Assembly (NCBI GenBank): GCA_023396415.1
Contig: JAEWWJ010000102.1
Coordinates: forward strand, 1-57,447
Origin: Bacteroidota bacterium
GTDB taxonomy: Bacteria > Bacteroidota > Bacteroidia > Bacteroidales > F082
Length of the DNA: 57,447 nt
Direction: 5' to 3'
In this document: positions 50,877 to 57,447 of the stretch, one piece after another
Position numbering within the stretch: the stretch's first letter is position 1
How the letters are laid out: every line of letters begins with the position of its first letter
Notes under the pieces: generated by a model
Told to the model about the DNA's origin: nothing
The model's input: only the letters and a program-made list of their open reading frames with translations
Databases searched by the model: none
Translations under genes and position numbers: made by a program

Positions 50877-52185
50877 TTACAACCAGTTTGATCGGCCTCA
50901 TACCTACAAAGAAATTACCGGAAACTACACTTTTAAAACCCATACTGCCAAGGGCGATGTACTTTATGGGGTGGATATTTTTATTAAACCTGAATTTCGC
51001 GGATTTCGGTTGGGCCGTCGGTTGTACGATTATCGCAAAGAGCTGTGCGAACGCATGAACCTAAAAGGGGTAGCTTTTGGCGGTCGCATTCCCAACTACC
51101 ACAAATATGCCGACAAACTTTCGCCCAAGGAGTATATTGATCGAGTTAGAAGGAGAGAAATCCACGACCCTGTGATTAACTTCCAGATTTCCAATGACTT
51201 TCACCCATCAAGAATTTTAAAAAACTACCTCGAAAACGACAAAGCCTCCAACGATTACGCCGTTTTGCTTGAATGGGACAATATTTATTACGAGAAACGC
51301 TCCATCCAACCCGTGGTGGAGAAAAAAGTGGTCCGGCTCGGCCTCATCCAGTGGCAGATGCGGCCTTATAAAGATGTAGATGAACTGATGCAGCAGGCAG
51401 AGTTTTTTGTGGATGCCGTTTCGGGTTATCGTTGTGATTTTGCCCTGTTTCCAGAGTTTTTTAACGCCCCGCTGATGGCCGAAAACAACCACCTTTCGGA
51501 GGCCGAAGCCATTCGCGAGCTGGCCAAGCACACCGATGGCCTGGTGCAAAAATTCTCTGAATTGGCTATCTCCTACAACATCAACATCATCACCGGAAGT
51601 ATGTCTGAGGTGATAAGCGGACGGCTATACAATGCCGGTTATTTGTGCCGCCGCGATGGAACGGTGGAACTCTACGAAAAAATACATGTCACTCCTGACG
51701 AAGTAAAAGTGTGGGGCATGGAAGGCGGCAACATCATCAAAACCTTCGACACTGACTGCGGTAAAATTGGAATACTGATTTGTTATGATGTTGAGTTTCC
51801 TGAAATTAGCCGTCTGTTGGCCGATGAAGGCATGGATATTTTGTTTGTGCCATTTCTCACCGACACCCAAAACGGCTATTCGCGAGTGCGCAATTGCGCC
51901 CGAGCCCGTGCCATCGAAAATGAGTGTTATGTGGCCATTGCAGGCAGCGTGGGTAACCTACCTAAAGTACACAATATGGACATTCAATTTGCTCAGGCGA
52001 TTGTATTTACGCCTTGCGATTTTGCTTTTCCGGCCAACGGCATCAAGGCCGAAGCCACCACCAACACCGAAATGATTTTGATTGCCGATGTAGATATTGA
52101 CCTGCTGCGGCACCTCAACCAATTTGGAAGTGTGCGCAACCTTCGCGACCGCCGCAAAGACCTTTTTGAACTCAGGAAACGATAA
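50821..52185 (+). CDS. Carbon-nitrogen hydrolase with N-terminal GNAT domain (N-terminally interrupted)
   Basis: 454 residues from GTG 50821. Residues 1-155 are most of a GNAT acetyltransferase domain, with the acetyl-CoA loop EFRGFRLGRRLYD (58-70). Residues about 168-450 are a nitrilase-superfamily hydrolase with the complete Glu-Lys-Cys triad: Glu212 in LFPEFF, Lys287 in LYEKIHV, Cys321 in ILICYDVEFPE. Homologues are about 500-510 residues and act on amide bonds of unknown metabolites; the GNAT fusion suggests that an acyl group is added and removed. The first strand of the GNAT domain is in the detached fragment upstream, so the acetyltransferase part may be inactive even if translation restarts here. 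Confidence 0.85.
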   Translation: MIIKANDQIAGCALSIIVDYNQFDRPHTYKEITGNYTFKTHTAKGDVLYGVDIFIKPEFRGFRLGRRLYDYRKELCERMNLKGVAFGGRIPNYHKYADKLSPKEYIDRVRRREIHDPVINFQISNDFHPSRILKNYLENDKASNDYAVLLEWDNIYYEKRSIQPVVEKKVVRLGLIQWQMRPYKDVDELMQQAEFFVDAVSGYRCDFALFPEFFNAPLMAENNHLSEAEAIRELAKHTDGLVQKFSELAISYNINIITGSMSEVISGRLYNAGYLCRRDGTVELYEKIHVTPDEVKVWGMEGGNIIKTFDTDCGKIGILICYDVEFPEISRLLADEGMDILFVPFLTDTQNGYSRVRNCARARAIENECYVAIAGSVGNLPKVHNMDIQFAQAIVFTPCDFAFPANGIKAEATTNTEMILIADVDIDLLRHLNQFGSVRNLRDRRKDLFELRKR

Positions 52186-52274
52186 GGAAGTAAGGTTTTG
52201 ATAATGAAAATCACCTGCATCTTTTGAAGAACACCCCGCTGTTATTCGCTAAAGATGTTTCTCTAATCATTCTT

Positions 52275-53303
52275 TTAATATTTCCATCTGTTTGACAGAG
52301 CCACCAGCGACAGCATTACAGGCACTTCAACCAACACACCAACAACGGTGACCAATGCTGCGGGCGACTGTAAACCAAACAGCGCAATGGCAACAGCAAC
52401 AGCAAGCTCAAAAAAATTACTTGCTCCAATCATAGCCGATGGGGAACAAATGGCGTAGGGAAGTTTTAATTTTCTACCAGCAAACCAGGTGAGGAAAAAG
52501 ATAAAATAAGTTTGAATAACCAATGGAACTGCAGCCAATAGGATGATAGACGGATTTTTGATAATGTTTGGTCCTTGAAAGGCAAACAATAGAACGAGGG
52601 TCAGCAAAAGGGCAAAAATGCTCAACGGTTTCAGCTTTGATAGAAAAACCTCGGCAAACCATTCCTGTCCATGCTTTTTGATCAAAGTCTTACTCGTCAA
52701 ATAACCAGCAACCAGTGGAATTACCACATAAACAACTACACTGGTAACAAGGGTATTGTAGGGTATCGTAACATTGGTGATGCCCAACAGTAGCCCAACA
52801 ATTGGAACAAAAGCCACTAGGATGATCAGGTCATTTACGGAAACTTGAACAAGAGTGTAAGTTGGATCGCCATCGGAAAGGTAACTCCACACAAAAACCA
52901 TTGCTGTGCATGGCGCAGCGCCAAGCAAAATTGCCCCTGCAATATATTCCCCGGCCAAATCGGGTGAAATCATGGCGGCATAAATTTTTGCAAAGAAAAT
53001 CCAAGCAAAAAACGCCATGGTAAATGGTTTTATCAACCAGTTAACGACAAGGGTAAGGATCAAACCTTTCGGACGTTTCCCCACATTTTTGATGCTTGAA
53101 AAATCAATCTGTAGCATCATGGGATAAATCATCAGCCAAATTAAAATGGCAATAGGAATATTCACCCTATAGATTTCCATTTTGCTGAGAATCTTCATTG
53201 CATCACTGGCAAATGAGCCAACAAAAATGCCACTAACAATACACAATGCTACCCAAAGGGTTAGGTATTTTTCAAAAAATCCGATGTGTTTCACGCCAGC
53301 CAA
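52275..53303 (-). CDS. acr3: ACR3-family arsenite efflux transporter
   Basis: A 342-residue membrane protein with ten helices. Family marks: IAILIWLMIYPMMLQIDF, AAPCTAMVFVWSYLSDGDPTYTLVQVSVND (with the essential Cys), and ICSPSAMIGASNFFELAVAVAIALFG. It exports As(III) using the proton gradient. No ATG lies at the start: TTG 53303 or GTG 53294 (VKHIGFF) must serve. Last gene of the arsenic operon. Confidence 0.95.
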   Translation of the reverse strand: MAGVKHIGFFEKYLTLWVALCIVSGIFVGSFASDAMKILSKMEIYRVNIPIAILIWLMIYPMMLQIDFSSIKNVGKRPKGLILTLVVNWLIKPFTMAFFAWIFFAKIYAAMISPDLAGEYIAGAILLGAAPCTAMVFVWSYLSDGDPTYTLVQVSVNDLIILVAFVPIVGLLLGITNVTIPYNTLVTSVVVYVVIPLVAGYLTSKTLIKKHGQEWFAEVFLSKLKPLSIFALLLTLVLLFAFQGPNIIKNPSIILLAAVPLVIQTYFIFFLTWFAGRKLKLPYAICSPSAMIGASNFFELAVAVAIALFGLQSPAALVTVVGVLVEVPVMLSLVALSNRWKY

Positions 53304-53337
53304 AGTTTAGACTTTAAAAGAGTAAAATCTTCTGCTT

Positions 53338-53763
53338 TCACCCTTGAGGTTTTATTTGTTCAAAATAGAATTTATAAAACGCTTCTTTAATTTCGTCACG
53401 AACCCTGATAAACTCGCTCCGAACATGTTCTTCTGATCCGATAGCATGTGAGGGATCGTCAAATCCGATGTGCAAACGGTGCTGAACCTTTCCTAAAAAG
53501 GCAGGACACACTTCGTTGGCACCACCACATACAGTAATGACATAATCCCATTCCTCGTTTAAATATTTTTCAACTTGATCGGAGGTGTGGTGGCTGATAT
53601 CAATTCCGATTTCGGCCATGGCCCGAACAGCCTTTTCATTCAACTTTCCTGACGCTTCTGTTCCTGCTGAACGTACGGTAAGGCTGGCATTGAATGATTG
53701 CAAGAAACCATGAGCCATTTGACTTCGGCAACTGTTGCCTGTACATAATATCAAGACTTTCAT
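53338..53763 (-). CDS. arsC: Arsenate reductase (low-molecular-weight phosphatase type)
   Basis: A 141-residue thioredoxin-coupled enzyme that reduces arsenate to arsenite. The P-loop CTGNSCRS with Cys7 and Arg13 is at the N-terminus; the other redox Cys lie in VITVCGGANEVCPAF. DPSHAIGSEEHVRSEFIRVRDEI closes the family pattern. ATG 53763 (MKVLILC) is the natural start, 10 bases after the permease stop. Confidence 0.95.
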   Translation of the reverse strand: MKVLILCTGNSCRSQMAHGFLQSFNASLTVRSAGTEASGKLNEKAVRAMAEIGIDISHHTSDQVEKYLNEEWDYVITVCGGANEVCPAFLGKVQHRLHIGFDDPSHAIGSEEHVRSEFIRVRDEIKEAFYKFYFEQIKPQG

Positions 53764-53773
53764 AAAAGTTTTT

Positions 53774-55093
53774 TTAAAACAAACTGCCATAAATTAACCC
53801 TGTAATTGTAGCCATCACCACTACAAGCGCCACATAAACCACTGTTTTTTGGGTACCGATGATGCCCCGAATAACAATCATGTTGGGAAGCGACAATGAA
53901 GGACCTGCCAAAAGCAATGCCAATGCAGGGCCTTTTCCCATTCCGGCCGCCATTAAACCCTGAAGAATAGGAACCTCGGTTAAAGTGGCAAAATACATAA
54001 AAGCCCCAACAACAGAGGCAAAGAGGTTTGACGACACTGAATTACCGCCTACCAAATTAGCAATCCACGCATTGGGAATGATTCCGGCCATCGCGGTATC
54101 GTCGTGGGTTGAGCCTAACAAAAAGCCTGCAATCACAACGCCAATGGCCAACATCGGCATGATCTGTTTCATAAAATCCCAAGAAGCAAGCGTCCACTCT
54201 TTGTTGTCAGTATCTTGCTTGTCTAACAAGGTGATTACACTCAGCCCTGCAAGGCCAACCACCATCGGAATCAGTGGCGATGCACTCATAAATGCCGAGG
54301 CGGTAGTTGCAATAACTGCTAAAAGCACATGCTGCCATTTCAGTTTTAAGATAAAAACCAAGGAATAAACCAATAACAAACCAAATGCTGAGGTGATGTA
54401 CCATTTATTGGTCCACAGCCAAAACCAAGTGCCACTCGTAACGCCCTCGCCCGGCTTGCCCCAATTGGCAAAAACAAGAATAAGCACAAGGGTAAAAAAA
54501 TGAAAGGCAGTTTGCCACATCGGACGTTTTTCCGGAATATCAGGAAAGTTCATCTGCTCCTCCCGTTTGGCTTTTTCTTCCTTCCTGTAGATGAGTGACA
54601 TGGCCGACCCAATCACAACAGCAAAAACCATCGCGCCAATGACACGAGCAACACCCATTTCAAAGCCTAAAATACGGGCAGTGAGAATGATAGCCAAAAT
54701 ATTGATGGCCGGCCCTGAATACAAAAAAGCAATGGCCGGCCCCAGTCCTGCACCTCTTTTATGAATACTTGAAAACAAAGGCAAAATGGTACAACTACAC
54801 ACCGCCAAGATTGTTCCTGATACTGACGCCACAGTATAAGCCACCCATTTTTTTGCTTTTGCTCCAAAATATTTCATGACGGCACCCTGACTGACAAAAA
54901 CCGAAATCACACCTGCAATAAAGAAAGCCGGCAGCAAACAGAGGATAACGTGCTCTTGGGCATACCATTTCGACAAATCGAACATGGCCATGATGGCTTC
55001 CTTGAATCGAGCGCTTTCGAGCGGCATAAAAAAGACAAACACGAAAACAACCGTAATCCACCCCAGTATTTTAATCTCTTTTTTAAAATCCAT
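53774..55093 (-). CDS. arsP: ArsP-type permease (DUF318/PF03773)
   Basis: A 439-residue membrane protein with about ten helices. Marks: VCSCTILPLFSSIHKRGAGLGPAIAFLYSGPAINILA and the duplicated second half with AGPSLSLPNMIVIRGIIGTQKT. ArsP homologues export trivalent organoarsenicals; others in the group are of unknown substrate. It lies in the arsenic operon, after arsG with a 50-base gap holding an ArsR-type site (55108-55125). Confidence 0.88.
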   Translation of the reverse strand: MDFKKEIKILGWITVVFVFVFFMPLESARFKEAIMAMFDLSKWYAQEHVILCLLPAFFIAGVISVFVSQGAVMKYFGAKAKKWVAYTVASVSGTILAVCSCTILPLFSSIHKRGAGLGPAIAFLYSGPAINILAIILTARILGFEMGVARVIGAMVFAVVIGSAMSLIYRKEEKAKREEQMNFPDIPEKRPMWQTAFHFFTLVLILVFANWGKPGEGVTSGTWFWLWTNKWYITSAFGLLLVYSLVFILKLKWQHVLLAVIATTASAFMSASPLIPMVVGLAGLSVITLLDKQDTDNKEWTLASWDFMKQIMPMLAIGVVIAGFLLGSTHDDTAMAGIIPNAWIANLVGGNSVSSNLFASVVGAFMYFATLTEVPILQGLMAAGMGKGPALALLLAGPSLSLPNMIVIRGIIGTQKTVVYVALVVVMATITGLIYGSLF

Positions 55094-55107
55094 AACACAT
55101 CTGTTGT

Positions 55108-55125
55108 GTTCGTAAAACTACGAAC
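55108..55125. promoter_or_regulatory. Palindromic site upstream of arsP
   Basis: GTTCGTA-AAAC-TACGAAC: perfect 7-bp arms, 15 bases before the arsP ATG. Same TTCG-N8-CGAA core as two other sites in the operon. Confidence 0.7.
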
Positions 55126-55143
55126 GATTGAATCAAATTTTTT

Positions 55144-55845
55144 TTAGAAATAAACCGTGAAAATATAATACAGCCCTACCCCGATAAACACCACCGAAAT
55201 CACCCGGCGGAACCATATCTCAAAGGTTTTCACACGGTTGTATAACCCGCCGACACCTGAAAGGGTAAAGGCAATGAACCAGGCAAAAATAATCACCGGT
55301 ATGCCGGTGGCGATGGCAAAAACCACTGGAAGGTACAATCCCGAAGCGCTACTGATGGTCATTGGAATCAACATTCCAAAATAAAGCACACCGCTATATG
55401 GGCAAAAAGCCAGCGCAAACAAAATCCCCAGCAACAAAACGTCCCAGTAGCTTTTGGTGCCTTTTTTCTCAAAACGTTCGGAAAGTTTGCCCATTCCGGG
55501 GAATTTGATTTTCAAAACGTCGAGCATAAAAAGACCGATCAGCACCAATAAAGGCCCAATTATTTTTTCACCATATTTCTGAAAAATACCGGAGACTGCA
55601 AATTGGTCGGCACCGAGAAAGAGAATAAAAGCGAGCCCTGTATAAGTGATGGCCCTGCCCAAAGTATATACCAAACCGTTATAAAATACACGGTTACGGT
55701 CATCAATATCCTTTCCGATAAAGCCAATGGCAGTGATATTGGCTGCTAACGGACAAGGACTAATGGCGGTCATCAAACCCAAAAGCAAGGCAGTTACAAA
55801 GGGCATAGAGCTGTTTTCCAGCAGCCCACTCAGCAAGCCTTCCAT
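55144..55845 (-). CDS. arsG: ArsG-family / CcdA-like membrane protein
   Basis: A 233-residue membrane protein with six helices of the DsbD/CcdA fold (ISPCPLAANITAIGFIGKD with the conserved Pro-Cys-Pro; FCPYSGVLYFGMLIPM with the partner Cys). In the arsEFG cluster, ArsG is the permease-like partner of ArsF needed for resistance to nitrophenylarsenicals. It starts 2 bases after the arsF stop. A general role in passing reducing power to the periplasm is the alternative and would fit ArsF, an exported thioredoxin-like protein. Confidence 0.82.
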   Translation of the reverse strand: MEGLLSGLLENSSMPFVTALLLGLMTAISPCPLAANITAIGFIGKDIDDRNRVFYNGLVYTLGRAITYTGLAFILFLGADQFAVSGIFQKYGEKIIGPLLVLIGLFMLDVLKIKFPGMGKLSERFEKKGTKSYWDVLLLGILFALAFCPYSGVLYFGMLIPMTISSASGLYLPVVFAIATGIPVIIFAWFIAFTLSGVGGLYNRVKTFEIWFRRVISVVFIGVGLYYIFTVYF

Positions 55846-55847
55846 TG

Positions 55848-56255
55848 TTAAAGAAGGGGTTTTATCTTATCCTCTATAATTTTTTTAAACTTTTTAGGGT
55901 TCGTCCGGGCATACATAAAACCATCATTGGTCAGGTTGATTTTTTTATCGCCTTTCACTACCAACAAAGTTTGGCTGTTCACACCCAACTCTTTGCCTTT
56001 GGCTTCGCCTGCTGCCTCGTCGAGGTTGATGGAAGTAAAACTGACATCATCGCCAAACAGTTCCTTTACATCCTTTTTTGCTTCCGCTTCAACCGTTTTG
56101 CAGGTAATGCAGCGGCTGTTCAGATGGAAATAAAACACATCCACTTTGGCTTTCGTTGTCGTTTGTATTTGATCATTGGACTGAGCCATAAGATTAAAAC
56201 TCATGAAGAGCGAAAAAAACACGCTTAAAAATGCAGTGCTGATTTTTGTTGTCAT
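55848..56255 (-). CDS. arsF: ArsF-family exported thioredoxin-like protein
   Basis: A 135-residue exported protein: signal peptide (about 1-23, ending LMAQ), and a thioredoxin fold with redox motif RCITCKTVE and a LLVVKGDKKINLT strand. This matches the family named nitrophenyl compound nitroreductase subunit ArsF. ATG 56255 is chosen, 9 bases after the thioredoxin stop; TTG 56264 would overlap nothing but adds three residues before the signal. Membrane partner ArsG follows immediately. Confidence 0.8.
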   Translation of the reverse strand: MTTKISTAFLSVFFSLFMSFNLMAQSNDQIQTTTKAKVDVFYFHLNSRCITCKTVEAEAKKDVKELFGDDVSFTSINLDEAAGEAKGKELGVNSQTLLVVKGDKKINLTNDGFMYARTNPKKFKKIIEDKIKPLL

Positions 56256-56264
56256 AACAGTCAA

Positions 56265-56501
56265 TTATTTTACGGTTAATATACTTTTAAGTTCCTTTTC
56301 GTTGGGCAACCGCCCGCTAACCACCACTTTACCGTCAATGACCAAGGCGGGAGTGTGCATGATGCCATACTGCATTATTTTCATAATGTCTTCTTCTTTT
56401 TCGATGTTGGCATTGATTCCCAACTCGGTAACCGCGTCTCTTGTTGCCTTTTCCAACGACTTGCACTTGGGGCAGCCTGTTCCTAAAACCTTAATTTCCA
56501 T
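56265..56501 (-). CDS. Small thioredoxin-family protein
   Basis: A 78-residue cytoplasmic redox protein with GTGCPKCKSLEKATRDA (CXXC at 10-13), THE cis-Pro in HTPALVIDGKVVVSG. The size and motifs are those of the MTH895/TM0996 group of small glutaredoxin-like proteins, often found in arsenic operons, where it could serve arsC or ArsG/ArsF with electrons. First gene after arsR, with a palindromic site 47 bases upstream. Confidence 0.88.
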   Translation of the reverse strand: MEIKVLGTGCPKCKSLEKATRDAVTELGINANIEKEEDIMKIMQYGIMHTPALVIDGKVVVSGRLPNEKELKSILTVK

Positions 56502-56547
56502 GTGATTTCAATTTTAAATGATGTATAAATTGTTGTTCAGTTCGCTT

Positions 56548-56563
56548 TTCGTAAAAAGACGAA
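56548..56563. promoter_or_regulatory. Palindromic site between arsR and the thioredoxin gene
   Basis: TTCGT-N6-ACGAA, same TTCG-N8-CGAA core as the arsR and arsP sites. Confidence 0.65.
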
Positions 56564-56581
56564 CAATTTCTGTAAAAAATT

Positions 56582-56881
56582 TTATAAGCTCAAAAAATCT
56601 TTGAAAAGAACCCGGGCTTCTTTCCAGCTTTCTCTATTCAGACAATATTTAATCCTGGGCGATTCTATCTCACCTTGTATTAAACCGGCGTCTTTCAACT
56701 CTTTCAGGTGCTGTGAAAGTGTTGATTTTGCAATGGGTAGCTCTTCGCTCAAATCGCCGCTGTAGCAACAACTCTGGTTTGAAAGCAACTCCAAAACATA
56801 CATCCGCACCGGATGACCCATCGCCTTGGCGTAACGTGCAGCCCTTTGCTGCTTTTCTGTTGTAACCGATTTAATTCCCAT
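56582..56881 (-). CDS. arsR: ArsR-family transcriptional repressor
   Basis: A 99-residue winged-helix metalloregulator. HTH: GDLSEELPIAKSTLSQHLKELKDAGLI (about 46-72). A Cys pair is in the helix just before (NQSCCYSGDL), which is near the position of As(III) ligands in ArsR proteins. It represses the operon until arsenite binds; the palindrome at 56885-56902 overlaps its own promoter, so autoregulation is likely. Divergent from nothing visible: the upstream gap is 525 bases. Confidence 0.93.
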   Translation of the reverse strand: MGIKSVTTEKQQRAARYAKAMGHPVRMYVLELLSNQSCCYSGDLSEELPIAKSTLSQHLKELKDAGLIQGEIESPRIKYCLNRESWKEARVLFKDFLSL

Positions 56882-56884
56882 GCT

Positions 56885-56902
56885 GTTCGTAGATTTGCGA
56901 AC
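56885..56902. promoter_or_regulatory. ArsR operator at the arsR start
   Basis: GTTCG-TAGATTTG-CGAAC: 5-bp arms, TTCG-N8-CGAA core. It lies between the -7 box (56902-56909) and the arsR ATG (56881), overlapping the expected transcription start. Confidence 0.75.
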
Positions 56903-56932
56903 AAAGGTAAATGGTTTTTTTTAGATGCCAAA
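56902..56932 (-). promoter_or_regulatory. arsR promoter
   Basis: On the minus strand: TTTG (56932-56929), 19 bases, TACCTTTG (56909-56902), a full match to the Bacteroidota consensus. Confidence 0.75.
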
Positions 56933-57333
56933 AAAAATGCTTTTTTTTATCGTCAGATAAACTGAAATTACGGGCAGCTCAGAAGTTGTTTGGGGTTTGT
57001 TTTAAAAAAGTATGTGATTGCTCTAAAGGACAAGGTGATCGAAAAAATACAGTAAAAATGATTGCTTTAAAAGCAATATTTTTAGTGCAAAATAGAGATT
57101 AGTCATTGAATTTAAGTAAAAATCTCAAATTATTACCATGAAAATGTATTAGTCGGGTGTTATCCAAAATAGGTAATATCACTGATTTGATGTGGTATAA
57201 AATGATTTTGATAATAACAGTGGAGCTGCTAAATAAAATTTTGCCATCACAAATGCAATTCAAATTTTAGTGACAAGCACCCCCCTTCGACCGATAGATC
57301 GAACGCGGTGTTAAAATGAAAAACACAATTTTA
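56933..57333. other. Intergenic region upstream of arsR
   Basis: About 400 bases, AT-rich, without a convincing gene. A GC-rich hairpin lies at 57277-57312 (CACC, TTCGA, loop, TCGAA, GGTG). A short palindrome ATTGCTT-TAA-AAGCAAT followed by T's lies at 57060-57080. No RNA family recognised. Confidence 0.35.
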
Positions 57334-57365
57334 TTTGTCTTTAGTCGAAAACTATACTAATTTTG
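57334..57365 (+). promoter_or_regulatory. Promoter of the right-edge gene
   Basis: TTTG (57334-57337), 20 bases, TAATTTTG (57358-57365): full consensus match, 41 bases before the ATG. Confidence 0.65.
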
Positions 57366-57406
57366 ACATTGATTAAACTTATTCCATCACTTAAAAAAAT
57401 CATTCT

Positions 57407-57447
57407 ATGAAAAAATTCTACTTCTTTTCATTTCTTATGTTGTTTGG
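57407..57447 (+). CDS. Start of an exported protein (partial)
   Basis: ATG 57407 opens MKKFYFFSFLMLF and runs off the edge. Two Lys followed by a hydrophobic run look like a signal peptide, and a good promoter lies upstream. Nothing else can be said. Confidence 0.55.
   Translation, partial: MKKFYFFSFLMLF

Noticed and set aside
55094..55143. Full promoter directly upstream of arsP
   Set aside because: Only partial matches to TAnnTTTG (TAGTTTTA) were seen on the minus strand, with wrong spacing to TTTG; the palindrome is kept but no promoter is claimed.

Overview
The window reads as a chromosome segment of a Bacteroidota bacterium. Support: a SusC/SusD pair at the left edge; promoters of the Bacteroidota type (TTTG or TTG, 17-21 bases, TAnnTTTG); almost no Shine-Dalgarno sequences; and family-level markers such as DUF3109, head-GIN (DUF2807), C69 dipeptidase, M28 glutaminyl cyclase and the fused aspartokinase-homoserine dehydrogenase. 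Genus cannot be fixed from the sequence. No rRNA, tRNA or CRISPR was seen.

Layout. 1-5635: tail of an unknown gene, then susC, susD and a PKD plus beta-propeller lipoprotein, closed by a strong terminator. 5661-6509: mscS on the minus strand. 6824-11797: the threonine operon thrA-thrB-thrC, preceded by a threonine-rich leader peptide and an intrinsic terminator that together look like a classical ribosome-stalling attenuator. 11858-17630 (minus): malic enzyme, alpha/beta hydrolase, queuosine-precursor transporter and an ABC-F protein. 17748-18400: a graveyard of three truncated genes (BsuBI/PstI-like endonuclease tail, outer-membrane barrel tail, DDE transposase core). 18406-22736 (minus): a small membrane protein, a Bor-like lipoprotein and a tricorn protease. 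22934-25607: DUF3109, purN and a conserved Bacteroidota protein. 25767-29894: ECF sigma factor, membrane anti-sigma factor, two DUF4097/DUF2807-type envelope proteins and two small barrels. 30067-39647: housekeeping and envelope genes (dipeptidase, ClC channel, exonuclease III, acpS, PHP phosphatase, nitroreductase, glutaminyl cyclase, NlpC/P60).

40054-45824 is the most unusual part: an apparent operon of an octaheme cytochrome c, a membrane cytochrome b, a double-rhodanese lipoprotein, two YeeE/YedE sulfur transporters (one fused to a rhodanese domain) and a membrane-anchored rhodanese-like protein. Three of these proteins, all predicted to place their C-termini in the periplasm, end in Gly-Gly-Cys (one in Gly-Gly-Cys-Ser) after a flexible linker. 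This resembles the GGC swinging arm of SoxY, and suggests a periplasmic sulfur relay linked to respiratory reduction of sulfur compounds.

46047-50460 is a MacAB-like ABC export operon. 50676-52185 is a GNAT-nitrilase gene with a broken N-terminal part. 52275-56881 (minus) is an arsenic operon, arsR-trx-arsF-arsG-arsP-arsC-acr3, with three palindromic sites of the same design (TTCG-N8-CGAA), one overlapping the arsR promoter. The window ends in a gap with a good promoter and the first codons of a secreted protein.
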